Shown here in pieces: positions 11,801 through 24,814 of a stretch of DNA of 64,000 bases. The notes under the pieces were generated by a model. The model had not been told where the DNA came from and did not search any database. It saw only the letters and a program-made list of their open reading frames with translations. The translations under genes and the position numbers were made by a program. Where the stretch lies: assembly GCA_037576195.1 (NCBI GenBank), contig CM075102.1, forward strand, positions 31,988,745 to 32,052,744, read 5' to 3'. Each line of letters begins with the position of its first letter. Positions within the stretch are counted from its first letter, which is position 1. The stretch comes from Phytoseiulus persimilis. Taxonomy: Eukaryota > Arthropoda > Arachnida > Mesostigmata > Phytoseiidae.

Positions 11801-13989
11801 AACCGTCGATCCGTCCCTCTAATGGAGAAGTTCAGTTGACGGCATTAGCGGAAATGATTTTCATACGTTGTCGGCATCTCAAAGCCTATCTATGCACTGA
11901 ATTCTGTATCGGCCTGCAGGTCGGTAGAACACAGATGAGCTGAGAAAACGGGTCTCGATTGAGCCGCCGAATAAGGAAATCTCTGATATCAGTGAAGAGC
12001 CCCCATGTTCTCGTTCGCGATTCCTTCCTCCCAAACGGGAGGAGTTGATGCGCGTCTCACTCTTGCATGCTCCCTCTCGTTGGTCGTGATGGCACTCCGC
12101 GCTTGGATCAAGAAACAGAACAACAAGAGACGACCGTGATTCTCATTTCGGTGATTAATGTCACAATATTTCAGCTCGATAACGGTATTATTAAATAAGC
12201 GGAGCTGTCGCTGTGATCATTATCGTTGCACAAGCATCTGCCTGGGCTTGTACTGACGTCGTTTCTCACCTCGGATACAGCGGATCCATCCTGAATCATG
12301 GACTTATTTATTTTCTCCCATATTCCATCCCGTGCCGCATTCTACAATCCGCAAGCACGTTCAACAATTGTCAAAGCAGTTGTGCGTCGGCGATGGCTGA
12401 CTTCTATGTAATTGAACAAAAAAGTGGATGCTGTTTTATTCCCTTTTTCCGCTGTTCCAAATCACAAATCTGAAACGCAAAACAGAACAACGACGACGGT
12501 ATTCGCTGTGTGGACAAGCCCGATACGCCTCAGTGATCTCAAGATTCATGGATAAACTTTTGACACAGCTTAAATACTCTCGGAGTTTTCTGAACCCAGT
12601 CCCCGATTGTGAAATCGAAGACTCACAATACCTCTGTCGGTTGCGGCGTGCTGGAGCCCCAATCCAGAACCTCCACGGGCTGAGTAAACCCTTGTCGGAG
12701 CCTGTTTTGAAACGCTTTGGAAAGGAGAAGGAATGTGCGCACCACGCCATATGCACGGGAGTGAGTATGAGTCGTGCGGTGTGCCGGATATCTAACGCGT
12801 GCAGAGACGTCTTTGCGATGTGTGCTCGAAGAAAATATCAACTTCATCAGTTTTCCAACATTTCCTGCCGGCCTAGCTTGACTCCAGGACCTAGACCTTC
12901 GCGGATCCGTGCCTCCAGAATATTTGGTGTCGAAACCGATGGCGGGCCCGAAAATCCGGTATGCAGTCACGAACTGCTGGAAAACTGAAAAAGGGGCATA
13001 GCATAGCTCGGAATGCGGACCATGTTTAGGCGAGCTCTGTGCGGCTCTCGGGTCCGTGAGGCCTGAGTACTGCGACTCTGATTAACTATTAACGCTTCTG
13101 CGATCATTATCTCAACAACAAACGAATGAGGTTCCTCACGCTCGCTGATGACACATCGTTCTCCTTCCGACGGGAAACCACTCGAATTCATATTGTGTAC
13201 TACCCTACTGAAATCGTTAATTAATCAGCAGCACTATCTCTGGTCTGAGCTCCACAGCGGTAAGAAGAACGATCGGCAGGCCGAATAAGGGAAAAAAGCT
13301 ATTTACTGTAGCTCAAGACTCTATTCGGTCCTTCGCCAAAGAAGGATGAAAATTTCGCTGAACAATCTCTCGCGGCGCATCAAAGGACAACGAATCTGGA
13401 GAAAATATGACCAGGATGATTCTCAAGCGCGAGAACTAGCAAACTGTGGTCGGGACTGCGTCGCTTTCTCGACCATGTATTAAACATCAGGAATTAGCGA
13501 TACAGAACCTAATCTCGGCATAGTACGTCCCGAGACGGATCTTCGACTTCGAGAATTCGTCTTCACCAAAATTATACGGGCATCGAGTTCTGGTTTGACC
13601 TTCTGCCGTGCTGGCGGCGAACGGTGTAAAGTAGCAGCTGGTTGTGAGCAAATGTCAGGAACGTTGTTTCGGAATCTCAGCGAGTGTTTCTGCCGCGAAC
13701 AAACGTAATCGCGTCTGCACGCGTTCGTTGATGCGAAAACATGGATCCCGATGCTGGATTCGGTCGCAGCGCGAGTATTCAAACACAGTCCTCTTCATCC
13801 CCGTGTGTCAAGAGATTGGCTCACTGCTGAAATCACACAAATGAACGTAGGGTGCGTCAAGCAGGCGGGTCGGCAAGCAGCGTTGAGATATAGGGGTCTC
13901 TGTCTCATCGTGGAGCTCTATGCTGCGGTAAGGCTCTCGGTTAATGCTCGTCGTGGCCGGCTCTTTCTGTGCCTTACAAAGTGGCCCGG

Positions 13990-14035
13990 CTGCCCGCCCG
14001 CCCGCCCGCCCGCCCGCCTGCCAGCTAGCTAGCTG
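13990..14035. repeat. (CCCG)n tract followed by CTAG units
   Basis: About six consecutive CCCG units, then CCTG and three CTAG units. Clean enough to be length-polymorphic. Confidence 0.8.
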
Positions 14036-15915
14036 GCTACCGTCTCGGCAGCCCTGGTACTACCGCAGCCGTCACGAGGGCTCTCTACACACTCTCGCAC
14101 AATGGAAAGCTTTGGTGATAGGCACTGGCATTCTCCAGTGAATATTGTCGTTACGGAACCCCCTTGAAATTAACCTCCTCTCTTGATACCGTTAGAAGCG
14201 GAATTTGAAATTCTCTCTCGGGAAACCTGACGCAGAAGCGGCGACCGAAATTTCGTACGCAGCTGGCCGGCTGGACTCCTCTGGAAAGTTGCGGTAGAGT
14301 CCGGACTCGAGGTGCGTGCCCTCATGTTGAAGTCAATCCGTGAACAGAGCAGTCTCAGGGTTTCGTTGATGAAATTTGCGCGCAAATATATTCTTCGCGA
14401 CCGGTGCTATGACGACAAGCATGCACAGAAGAAAACGCGTCGCGATAGACGGAGAGAGGAAGAGGAACGACCCAGCGGCAAACGAAGAGGGCGACTGAGG
14501 GACCGGAATTCTTCGCATTTATGCCATCTCATCTGGAGAGCACATGCAGCTACCAATGAAAATTTTCCTCGACTGTCTTCCCTGTTCCTCCCTGATTTTA
14601 TTTAGAAGCAACGGTTCATCGAGCCGAGTCAGGATTGTTGTGCAGGAACAAGCGTCGTCCTGCAGAGAATAAGCAAACGCTCAATCGAAGTTTCCATTCG
14701 CTACTGTGTGGAGCTCGCCAGATCAAATGACTTTCGGAGCATCTTGGGTTGTCACACACGTTAGGCTCGATCTCTGATCAGCCACATTCACCAGAACGCT
14801 TCCGAGACTCTGATCGCATGAAAAATTCCACCATCGGTATGTCAGAGCATGACACAGGAAACTCCGGCGGTCGAGAGTCTCAATGGGCGTCAAGGTATTT
14901 CCACCGCGGCCAGCGCCGGCGATGGAGAGAAATGACGGAGGTGAAGCCAGCGAATCGTTGAACTTCACGATTCGACGCGACTCACTGAAATATAGAAACT
15001 TGTTGACGTGAGATACTACTTGATTTCAGATCGTTCGCGAAGATATCCCCTTGGATAAGGTTGACCCCAAGCAGAAATAGCGTCGATTGACGGTGTGCGG
15101 GTGTCACTCGGAAAGTTTTACGCTGCTTCTAAAAATTTTCCGCTCCCGCAACATTCGCTGTTCGCACGCACTACTCGGCTGGAACTTCTTCGCAACTTCG
15201 CGGGAGTCGGGGGTCGCCGTCTGACTTCCAGCGAATGAAAAATCGCCCGTACCGTCCCAGCTCTTGGATGAGTCCAAAGCGGAATCGCCAACGAACACAT
15301 CCCCTGTACGACTCAATAGAAGCCATATAACGATGTGGGAAATTCACGAATCGAGTCACCAGCTTGTGGCGTCTACCACCTCTCGTTGTACTTGAGAAAG
15401 CTACACTTGACAGGGAGTACATCAGCCAAATGGCATCATTGTTTCGGAAAGATTGAGCCCGATTTGTCAAGGAACAATAGGTACGGGTCGCATCTGTACG
15501 GAACTGCCATATTTTTGACGATTTTCAGTTCAACTTCTTTCCAGTGCCCGGAATTTCTGAGCGACACAATTTCATATTATCCATTGTTATTCCCTCCTAC
15601 CTTATCATCACCATAAGCCATCATTTCACTCCGGAGCGACTCTCATTTGTCTGTATACTAGATTCTGAACACCCGGGCCTGTCGATATCCATGGCTTGCA
15701 GTCTTAATTTTCAGAGATGAGTTTTTAAGCAACGATAAAAACCGTCTTGGAGCAGTCCCTCTGAGTCGCCTAGAGCTGTTCTTAGCCGCGCATCGGGAGG
15801 ATTGGAGGAGAGAATGGAAAAATCAGCCTGTCTTCTCAAATCTTGTGTCTCGACGGAATCACCAGAGCATAGGAGTTTCCAATTTATTCGTGGTCCAAGT
15901 AGAGCTGGTGCACTC

Positions 15916-16452
15916 TCAAGACGTGGATAATATTGAGATTGAATAAACTTTGAACGAGTCGAACTCTGAGCGAGCGCCGTCATAACTGGAGATGTTATCG
16001 CTTCGGAGCGGTTCAGCCGGAGGGAGAAGCTCTGCTACTGCGTTGGAAATCAGAGCCACAGGAGACTCGAGAGGAGGTGAAGATCCGCTCGAATTAATTT
16101 GTTCCAAAACCGAAAGATATTCGTTGTGGCACAGCGGTGACTGAACTTCGGAGCTCCCATCGAAGCAGAACTGATTGCTAACGGTACCCAACGCATTCGG
16201 ACGCGGTGAAGCTATGGACCAGGTGATTTGGATCTTCGCTCTGAATGAATGAATGATTGATGACGGGAATTGCAGACTTTTCGCCCACGCCGGAAACCGA
16301 TGTGAGATACACGGCGATGGCGGGTCGAAGATCTCAATCGATGGTGGAATTTTGACATCCAATTCTCCGAGCAGATTCCGCGCGTGGAATTTCCCAGCTG
16401 AATTTGTTGTTCCTCGTTGAGTCGGGACGCCATCGTGAAATGTGACACACAA
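15916..16452 (-). CDS. Possible internal exon, unknown protein
   Basis: A 178-codon open frame without an in-frame ATG near its start, so it would be an internal exon if real. The first half has a plausible folded composition. The second half is rich in serine, proline and glutamate (SSGSSPPLESPV) and could be a disordered region of a regulatory protein. A weak donor (GTTTAT) lies near the segment reading EFDSFK. No homologue is recognised and no neighbouring exon was joined. It may be a chance open frame. Confidence 0.25.
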   Translation of the reverse strand: MCVTFHDGVPTQRGTTNSAGKFHARNLLGELDVKIPPSIEIFDPPSPCISHRFPAWAKSLQFPSSIIHSFRAKIQITWSIASPRPNALGTVSNQFCFDGSSEVQSPLCHNEYLSVLEQINSSGSSPPLESPVALISNAVAELLPPAEPLRSDNISSYDGARSEFDSFKVYSISILSTS

Positions 16453-17027
16453 ACTATCGTGTTCCGCCGCGGAACCCCAGCAACCGTAGTATATTTCCCC
16501 GTCTCTCTAATAGTGCGTGGGTGAGCGAGCGTATGTGTCTCCCTTTTCCGAAGCTATTGAAGAGAGACCTCGGTTCAGACAGCAATAAATTCCAGTTTTC
16601 CGAGCGCGCGCGGCTCCGGTTTCAGTAAAGTCGGGACGATGTAGTTTTGGAAAGTTATGGCGTTCGATTCGGTGCTCTATGCTCGCTGCTCGGGCCGCAC
16701 AGTGGGTCGGTTGACTACAGCCTGAAATACACAGGGGCCTCTCCAGTGTTGGCCCAGATGTCATCACAGCGCTCTCATCGTCGTCGTCGTTGTTGTTGTT
16801 GTTGGTGCCGTCCACAAGCTGGATTTCGTGGCCGCTCGATGTTATTGGTGTTGGCATTGCTGCTAGTAGTGTAGTCAGGAAGGCAGGCGGCATTCAAAGA
16901 TTCAGGCGGCGCAGCGGCAGCCGAAGAACTTAGCGAGCGTCCGCAGAAACTGAAGCACGCTTTGAAGAGGCTGCTCGCCTGACGGTGGCTGTATGGTAGC
17001 TGCCTGCTAGCGTGCTCCGGTGCTTTC

Positions 17028-17245
17028 ATCCGTTCGTTCGTCCGTCCGTTCGTCAGTCAGTCGGTCGTTCCGACCATCCATCTAAGCGACTCAGAGCATT
17101 TTGGTGCATTTGAGCAGCAGCAGCAACCGATACAGTTCAGTGCCCCGCTTCAGCTTAGCGTTAGAGTCAAGGGCCAACATGGCTGGCGAGCGAGCGAGCG
17201 AGCGAGCGAACCAACGAGCAGGCAAGCAAGCAGCCAGGAGAAGCA
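17028..17245. repeat. Tetranucleotide islands: CGTT/CCGT and GAGC
   Basis: Two blocks. The first, about 17028-17075, has CGTT, CCGT and CAGT units. The second, about 17186-17240, has five or more GAGC units passing into CAAG/GCAG units. The sequence between them is normal. Confidence 0.75.
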
Positions 17246-20049
17246 GGCAAGCCACCTTCCTCCCGGAGGAAGGGAAAGGAGAATACAACATCCACATCTA
17301 ACATCCATTCTCCGCTACAGCGACGGCGGCGACTAACTTCTGAAACTTCTGTAGTGCGTTGCCCGTCCGCTGTCTGTCGGTCAGTCCGTGCGTTCGTTCG
17401 TTTTGGTCGTCTTACCGACAGTACGTCGATGTTTGTTCAGACTACTTCGTCTACAGCTGAGCACCGAGCTGACGAAGCTCAACTAGCGAGCTTCTAACTT
17501 CGTTCTCGAACACTCGCCGGTCGAAAACGCCATGCTAGAAAAAAATCACGCCAACCGACACAACGCCGACACGGGCCGGCATATAGGTAGCATCCAATAT
17601 GAAAGCAGCGCTATCAGAATTACAGACATGATGACCACGCCCCGCTCTCTAAAGGAAGCTGGATACGGCGCGGCGCAGACGCCAACAACAAGTTACAGAA
17701 GGTGAATTTTCTGTGGCGTACCGCCAATCGCAGTTGCAGCCCAGTCCGATACGGACATTCAAGACTTGTTCTGAGAACTGGGATGTATGATGGACTCTCT
17801 CGGAAGCCGAATACCGGCAGAGAAAACTCCGGTGGAGCTTATTCGGAAGCGAAATCTCGAGTCCAATCAGGGTCGAGTCGGAGGCCAGACCCAGAGGAGT
17901 CGACGCGGGCTCAGAGACACCTGAGCAGTGTTCTCACTCGAGGCGCCGTTTTTTCGAGGGATCGGTGCTCGGAGCGTGGAGCTCCTTAAATCCGAGTCTC
18001 TGCGTTCCCAGGAGGATTTTATCCCGTCGCTTGTCCCACTGATCTCGGATTCCCGGGTCCCGCAAAGCTTATTGCGATCGCCGGAGCACCCCTCGACTCG
18101 GCGCGCCGTGAAATTCCATTCCCGCAGGTCCACCCGTCATGGCCTGAGTCACGTCGTGGCCTGCTCCGAGCGCGTTGAAGCGGTGACAGTGCAAATTTCA
18201 TATCCTAGCGTCCTGCACTGAAAATCCCGCCCTGCGATTGACTGAACAGCGGATCAATCAGCTGGAAGGCTGTTTCAGCCCAAGCTCCCTCCGACACTTC
18301 GGATCCTGATTCCAGATGATCATTAACCCCGCGCTTCAGATGGCCAGACTTGATGGCATTCTTTGCGTCTCCCCCTCCCCCCTCCGAAACCGCTTGCTCC
18401 GTCGAAACATGAGCGTGTCACATTGATACCTCCTCTCTGTGATCACGGACGGATAACGTTTTCGAAATATCATCTAGCGTGACTCCGGTTCACGTACGTC
18501 AAGCGAATAGTTGCAAGCGAAATCGTTGGAAGTCCGAGAAACGAAGAGACCCGTATCGGTGTTGGTAGAGCGTTGCGCTTTCGGCGTAGGTGGGAGATTT
18601 CCAGCAGTGGGTGAGATGAGAGTGGGCCGCATGTCATTAACTTCGAATGTAACTTGTAGTTGCATTCGGGTTAGCCTTAGTGTGTGTGTGAGTGAAGGTG
18701 CGTGGATGAACGGACCGAGCCTCGCTCACTCGCTAGCAAACGAATGAACGACCGACCGACCCTCTCCGCACTTGTAGTCGCGGTAACTGGAGCAAGCAAT
18801 TGCGGCCATACCAGATCCACGCAGCTCGGAAGGAAGCCCGAACTCACTCGCACGCACACAGGCACACACAATACTTCTCCGCCCGCAACTACGCTTGAAT
18901 TTCATCGCCAACCGGTGAACACGCATCCCGTCTGTATGGAAACGCTATTACGGGAACAAACTATTCTAGTTCTGAACTTGGCTCCGCTGGAAGCGGGCTC
19001 CGATGCTCGACTTGGTGCACGCCCGCTGTGAGAACTTGGAAGCTTTCTGCTCCCTATCCCCCGCTCTGAGCTCAGCGGCCGATATGTCAGCGGCTGTTTT
19101 CCTCCGACGCTCCTGACGGCTCATGCGCGAATACACTTGTCCAGGGCCCCTTTCTAATGATCGCTAGTCGTCTTAGTCTTCATCGTTCTCGTACTGTGGA
19201 GTTTCACGCGCACCGCTGTTGGAACTTTTCTTCGTGATCACGCAGAGCACTTCCCCAGGTTGGATCGAACGGCATCGGTGAAATGTGGTCCCCATGAGCT
19301 TTTCGCCCTGCATGCCATGGGTACTGTATGGAATCCGGAACATGCACGCGTTATTGCGTGATTCTGCGACCTCGAGGAAGGATTCGGGTTGTAATGAAAG
19401 ATGCCATGAGCAGAAGAAGTACCGTCGGAAGCGGATATGATTTTCCGTTCAACTGAGTACGCATATACCCACCAGGGCCGAGGCAACTCACGGCGAGCAG
19501 AGAGTTGCGTGCCGAAGGCGAATCGTGTATGATGACGATAATAAACTCAATGCCACTTTCGGCTGAATAGCTTGCATTGGCTCCGCCAAACTTAACAGAA
19601 AGGACGGAGATAATGATGCGAAATCGAAACTTCCATTCTGCACCGGCTCGAGGTCCGTGACTGGACGTTTCACATCGAGGGTTGGAGGTCAAGGAGTTGG
19701 AACTCCCTGAGGGTCTCTTGAGCTGCTCCCTCGATTGGGACCGGATATTTTCCAGCGCGGGAGGAAAGTAACAGCGAAATAACTCCCAGCAGCTTCAGTT
19801 GAGCCAATAATAAGGGACATCTTATTTTCGAAATTCGCGGCCTCGTCAGGGAAGGCGCTTCCCCGAGTTCTCCGGCGCAGCTCACGATTCGAAGACCGAT
19901 CGGCGGAGGTTATCGGTACGTCCGGGCCCTGACTCGTGCCGGACAGTTCCAGCGGATATGGAAGGAGTTGAGCTCGATTGTTTCGAAATGGAGCGTTCAG
20001 CTCGTAGTGAGAGTATGGAGGCGTATAGCTGCTTCGGAAAGATGTGCCT

Positions 20050-20320
20050 GCTAGGCAGGCAGCCAGGCAGGCTTGTTTCTCGCTTGCTGGTGGAGTCCCA
20101 CAAGAGGAAAGTATTCCACACACACACACGCACAACGAGAAGGAGAAGGAGGAGGCCTTTGACTGTTTGCTAGCTGTGTTAGATCATTCTGCCTAGCTTT
20201 CTACCAGCCAGCCAGCCTTCCTACCATCCCAATCGCTGCCTGCCCGTCCGCCAGGCTGGATGGCCAGTTAGGTAGCAAGGAAGGAAGTAAGGAAGGAGGG
20301 AAGCTCTCTGTCTGTCCGAC
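20050..20320. repeat. Interrupted tetranucleotide island
   Basis: GGCA units near 20055-20073, CCAG and TTCC units near 20205-20225, and AAGG units near 20278-20302. A CA-rich stretch lies at 20118-20132. The repeat strand changes along the tract. Confidence 0.75.
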
Positions 20321-21954
20321 GACCGCCAGCCGGTTGCTTAAGCGCTGTGCCCGGCTGCAGCAACTTGGATGCCTCGGTGCCTACCAGCCAACCGAGCCGC
20401 TACTCAGGCCACGGTAGTTCGTAGGTACAGCAGAGCTCGCACGAACGAGGGTTGCCACGGCTGGCACAGCCTCGTGTAACGACGGCATGACGCTGGGTCC
20501 GGTCCACCAGCGTACCGAGTAGCTCGGGTATCGCAGAGCCTCCATCTTGAGTGGAATCTCCAGGGAAACTTCGGGTTCGACTCTTCCTGTAGACTCGTTC
20601 GTGGTGAACGTCAGAGCGTACTCCTCCCGAACGCTCGAGCGGCCACATCCGCAGGTCAAACCGAAACTAGGCGATGGGCTGGCAGACAAGCGATTCCGCC
20701 TTGTAACTGGCCACCTAGCAAGCTGTTCGGCACGCGAGCAGGCTTCAGGTGCGAGCCAGGCGCGACAAGGAGGCAAGGCGTGTTGGTGTCAACAGCGTAA
20801 ATTGCCCACGTAGTAGGACATCCGGCAGACGCTCATGATGATGAACATGTCGTTCGTTCGTTCGTTTGTCCGTGCGTCCAATTAGTGCACCACGACCGCT
20901 GTGGCTTCGGCTGTCGCCGCCGCCGCGTCGTTGTGACACCGGTGACAACGGTACCTGAATTTGTCTGCGATGGACAGACAAGCACGAGCGCTCGGTCTGA
21001 AGCAACGACGACGGGCGCACGAGGATGGATTTATGTGCAGTAGGCTCGGAACACTGTCTGTGAGCTCTAGATGAAGCGAACTGATCCTTCGATACCGATT
21101 GAACCGGCGTCTCGTCTGTTTTCGACATCGCTTTATGCGGTTTCGTACACATCTGCGTCTCAATCTAGATTTTGTCCGACATTCCTGCAAACGATACGAT
21201 TTGCGCTGCTGCATGATAACCTTGTTCCGTCCCACCCCCGCAGATGCTTTCCTTTTGCTCCGACAGGCAGCGGATCTGTCAGCGAAGGTTAGTAGGCCTT
21301 CCCTAGAGGCAGGGCAGCGCACCGACAGGTTTTCAGTGAGATACTTGGACGCGAACCATCTTCAACGATCAAACAGAAGAAGATCTTGGCCATTATATCG
21401 ATGGATTCATAAGAACCCCGGGTGCGGACGACGTGATCAAAAACACGATTGCTCAAAAACGTGAAGACCTCTCTCGTTTCACGTCTCTGTCTTGACTGAG
21501 CCGCCGGTCGTCTTCGGCATGCCTCGATGGTGGAGAGGCTGATGATGATGGCGGTGTTGATGATGTTGATGGAGATGATGATTGTTATTGGACCAAAGTG
21601 AGCCGCGAGTGGTTGTTGGTCCGTGTCGCCGTCGTCGTCCGTACTTCTCCCAGAAGAAGTTGATCTGGACAGAAGTACGTTGGGGCCTCAGAGCGAGCAG
21701 GCAAGCAAGCGAATCAAGCGAGCAGAGAAACGCGACCGAGTGAGTGAGGAGTGGACGAATACCGAGCAAAGACGAACCACGAGAGTCAAGTTAACATCAA
21801 ATATTCTGGAAATGCGCTGCTCGCACAGCCGCCGCTGCCGACCGGCCGACAGACATACGGACGCATCGGTGGATATAGAGAGAAACAGCAGAAGACGTCA
21901 ACGACTATGAAGCAGAAGAGGGGAGTCGAAAAAAGCCAGAGAACTAGTGCTTCG

Positions 21955-22290
21955 GTACCACCACCACCAACCAACCAGGCAGCCAGTCAACCATCCATCC
22001 GACCACCACCGTAAGGCAAGCAGGCAGGCACCACGATGAAGAAGAAGCACTTGCGGCAGGTATTTGAATGACTGTGCGCGCGCGTTCAGCGACACATAAC
22101 GACACTTCGACCGACCGACCGACTGAACGAACGAACGAACGAACGGACGACAACGACAACACTACACAAAAACTACGGAATATCATCACGCTCACAAACT
22201 TCCACACGAGTAAAAACACACAAGTATGCCCTAAGCCAGTCGAACAACCAGCAAACCAACCGAGATGCCGGCCGGCCGAACCAGCCAGAC
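21955..22290. repeat. Interrupted tetranucleotide island
   Basis: CCAC/CAAC units, GCAG units near 22017-22030, CGAC units near 22110-22125 and at least four GAAC units near 22127-22146, then CCAG/CAAC units to about 22290. A 167-codon minus-strand open frame crosses it and is judged to be a repeat by-product. Confidence 0.75.
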
Positions 22291-24679
22291 AAACAGACAA
22301 AATGACAGCTTGGAGCGCGACTCGTATGCACGGTTCAACATCGGTGCTTATTGCGCTGCACGTACAGGTGCGTGCATGTTGTACACGGTCGCATGACCAC
22401 GGTCGCGCATAGCTGCACGAATGGCACTCCGTGTTTCCTATATGCATCCCGGACGAAAACGATGATATCCACTAATGATCGACAGGTGATGAGGATGAGA
22501 GAGTATGCTTCTCTAGACGAGAAGTAGTTCATCGATTCCCGGGAACGGGTGCTCTTTAATTCGACTAGTCTGGATCTTCGAGAAGGTTTCCGCGCGGACA
22601 CTGTTGGGAGGAGACAGTTCAAGAGGATGCCCGGAGGACGAGCAGCAGGGGAGGAAATCCAGGAGAGAGGAACCGTATTTTCTCGGATTTTTGTTATCCT
22701 GATCCAGCATGACATTAAAATCTCGAATGTCACTCAGGATCAAACTAGGGAGACCGGCTTCTGACATTTACGGAATCCTCCTGGTGAGATTTCTCGGCCC
22801 TTGTTGAATGAGGGGGATATCGTGCAAGGGAATCAAGGGAAGGTTAACTTACCTGCTTTCGGGATGTGAAAATCGTCCCTCTGGCAATGCCCGCGTCATC
22901 GAAGCTTCAAGAAGTCGTCGCGCCGGGAGTGGTGAACAACTCTGCTGCGAGATAGAATGAGCACACTGGGAAACCTCACATCGAGATCAGTTTCCACTCC
23001 CTTTCTCGCACACATCGGAACAGATTCGAGGTCACAGTAGCTCCTTGATCCTGAACACATCGAGACAGGGGAGGAGGGGAAACGTCACAGTGGATATCGC
23101 ATTCGGGTCATGGGGAAGACCAGGCGAGAAGAAATCACTCAGTACTTGTTTGATGTTGTCGTAAAATATGAAAAGTTGTTCCACATCTCATTTATTTGAC
23201 AATAAAATCTTTTCATCAGCATCAGTTCCGGTAATTAAAATAACCATTTCACCAACGAAAGGGTGCATCGGGTGACAAGTTACAATCCAAGCATCTCTCT
23301 CACTCTGTTCCTCTGTGTCGCATCCAACTGCACAAGATGGATTCCAACCATGGTGTCGTGTGATGCTCCTTTCCTTCTTCCGACTCGGACGAGCTCTCCA
23401 CAGGGCTTTTTTTGGTTGCGAACAAATGACCCGCCGTGCTCTTTCGCTGTCTTTCTGTACGTTCCGCGGTGATATAACTGTCTCTACGATAAGTTCTCAC
23501 GATTGGAATCCTCTGTGCGAGGAGGAGATGACGGATCGGTTTTAGTTTGGTGACATATGACTTCGTATGCAAGCTGTAACATCTTCATCATCGACTCCGA
23601 TTCATATGATTATTTCGGTACAGTGTGTTTCAGTACGACTATTACCGTTCCTTCTACTAGCGCTTCTACAGCTCGACAGTGATATTTCCTGTGAAGTGAA
23701 ACTATGATAACCCATTGCTGAGGGGAACTACCTCCCCTCCATTTGGTCTGATTGCAAATAGTTGTAGATCGGTGTTCGTTCTTGTGTGTGTGTGTTTCTG
23801 CTTTTCAACCAGAACTCACGATCGATCGCAATAATAAACCTCACCATCGATCCACTGTTCACCGACCAGTTGACTACTATAGCAAAAGAGTGTAATACTT
23901 AAGTACTAATGGTCACGAAAAGCTTCTCCTATTTCGATCGGGTGATTGGTGGTTTTGTGTATTGCCTCGGTGTCTGTAAAATGACGTATACCAAAATATA
24001 TTTATAATACTGATGCCAAATGCATCGTGAATATCCTCGAGGGAGCAGATCGCGAGTCTGCGTCCAACGCAAGAATCGAGTTGCGCCTCTTCAGTCGCGG
24101 TATTGCATCCGTCAATGCCATCTCTCTTACTATCTTTCGCTCATTCCCTTTCGTTCATTTTCACGGACTTTAGTTTCGAAGAATGTCAATGGCTCGCTCA
24201 ATAGAAATCGATAGCAAGTATTGCAATGGTGTCTAGGTATTTCGTAGGCTTGCCAGCGTCTTCCAGAGAAGCTCTGCTGGCTCCGCTCGTTGAAAAACTC
24301 ACATTGATTCTCTTTTTGGTGTGGTCATTGCACTGCGTACCGGCGAAGTATCGAGGAGTGCACTTCCCGCTGTTCTCCGCATATTCGAGGTGTCGGGAAC
24401 TTCTCTCGCCAGTTGACAGCTCGAATTGCACTGATGATTACTCTCTTGCACGATGATGATTTTCATTATTGCACATACCCTATGGTTGAAAATTTCCCAA
24501 GAATGCACTCCCTCTCGTCAATCGGACGTCCTCTAACGAAGACCGAGACTATTATGAGAATTTCTGAATGTTATCGTGATCCGCTCATCATGATCGTGCC
24601 ACAGAAAGTCGCGCTGACGAACTAGGAAGCAGCTCGAAGTGTTCATTGCTAGTGTCTGTCCGGTTATTAAGTACAAAAC

Positions 24680-24814
24680 ATGGGCTCAGGTTTAGCTAAA
24701 GTTACAAGTCGCCGTCTGAAAGTTTTCTCCGCTTCCACACTGGACATCGGTTCAACTCGAGAGGATATACGAGCTTTACGACGAATATTCTCCACTCGCT
24801 TCGTGTTTGCTTTG
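24680..24814 (+). CDS. Possible first coding exon, unknown protein
   Basis: Opens with ATG in a fair start context (ACAAAACATGG) and runs 45 codons to a consensus donor GTAAGT at 24815. The product begins MGSGLAKV, and a glycine at position 2 could be myristoylated. The rest is basic and helical. No downstream exon was joined with confidence; open stretches on the same strand lie near 25303-25540. Could be chance. Confidence 0.3.

Noticed and set aside
12428..12988. 186-codon plus-strand open frame with two long antisense frames
   Set aside because: No homology, no splice or poly(A) support, and frames of similar length on both strands over the same bases suggest locally few stop codons by chance.
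19689..20776. Minus-strand frames of 148 and 131 codons
   Set aside because: They partly overlap repeat islands and other frames. No family or splice sites were found, so they were not listed as genes.
21944..22447. 167-codon minus-strand open frame
   Set aside because: It runs through a tetranucleotide island; valine/serine/arginine runs are products of the repeat.
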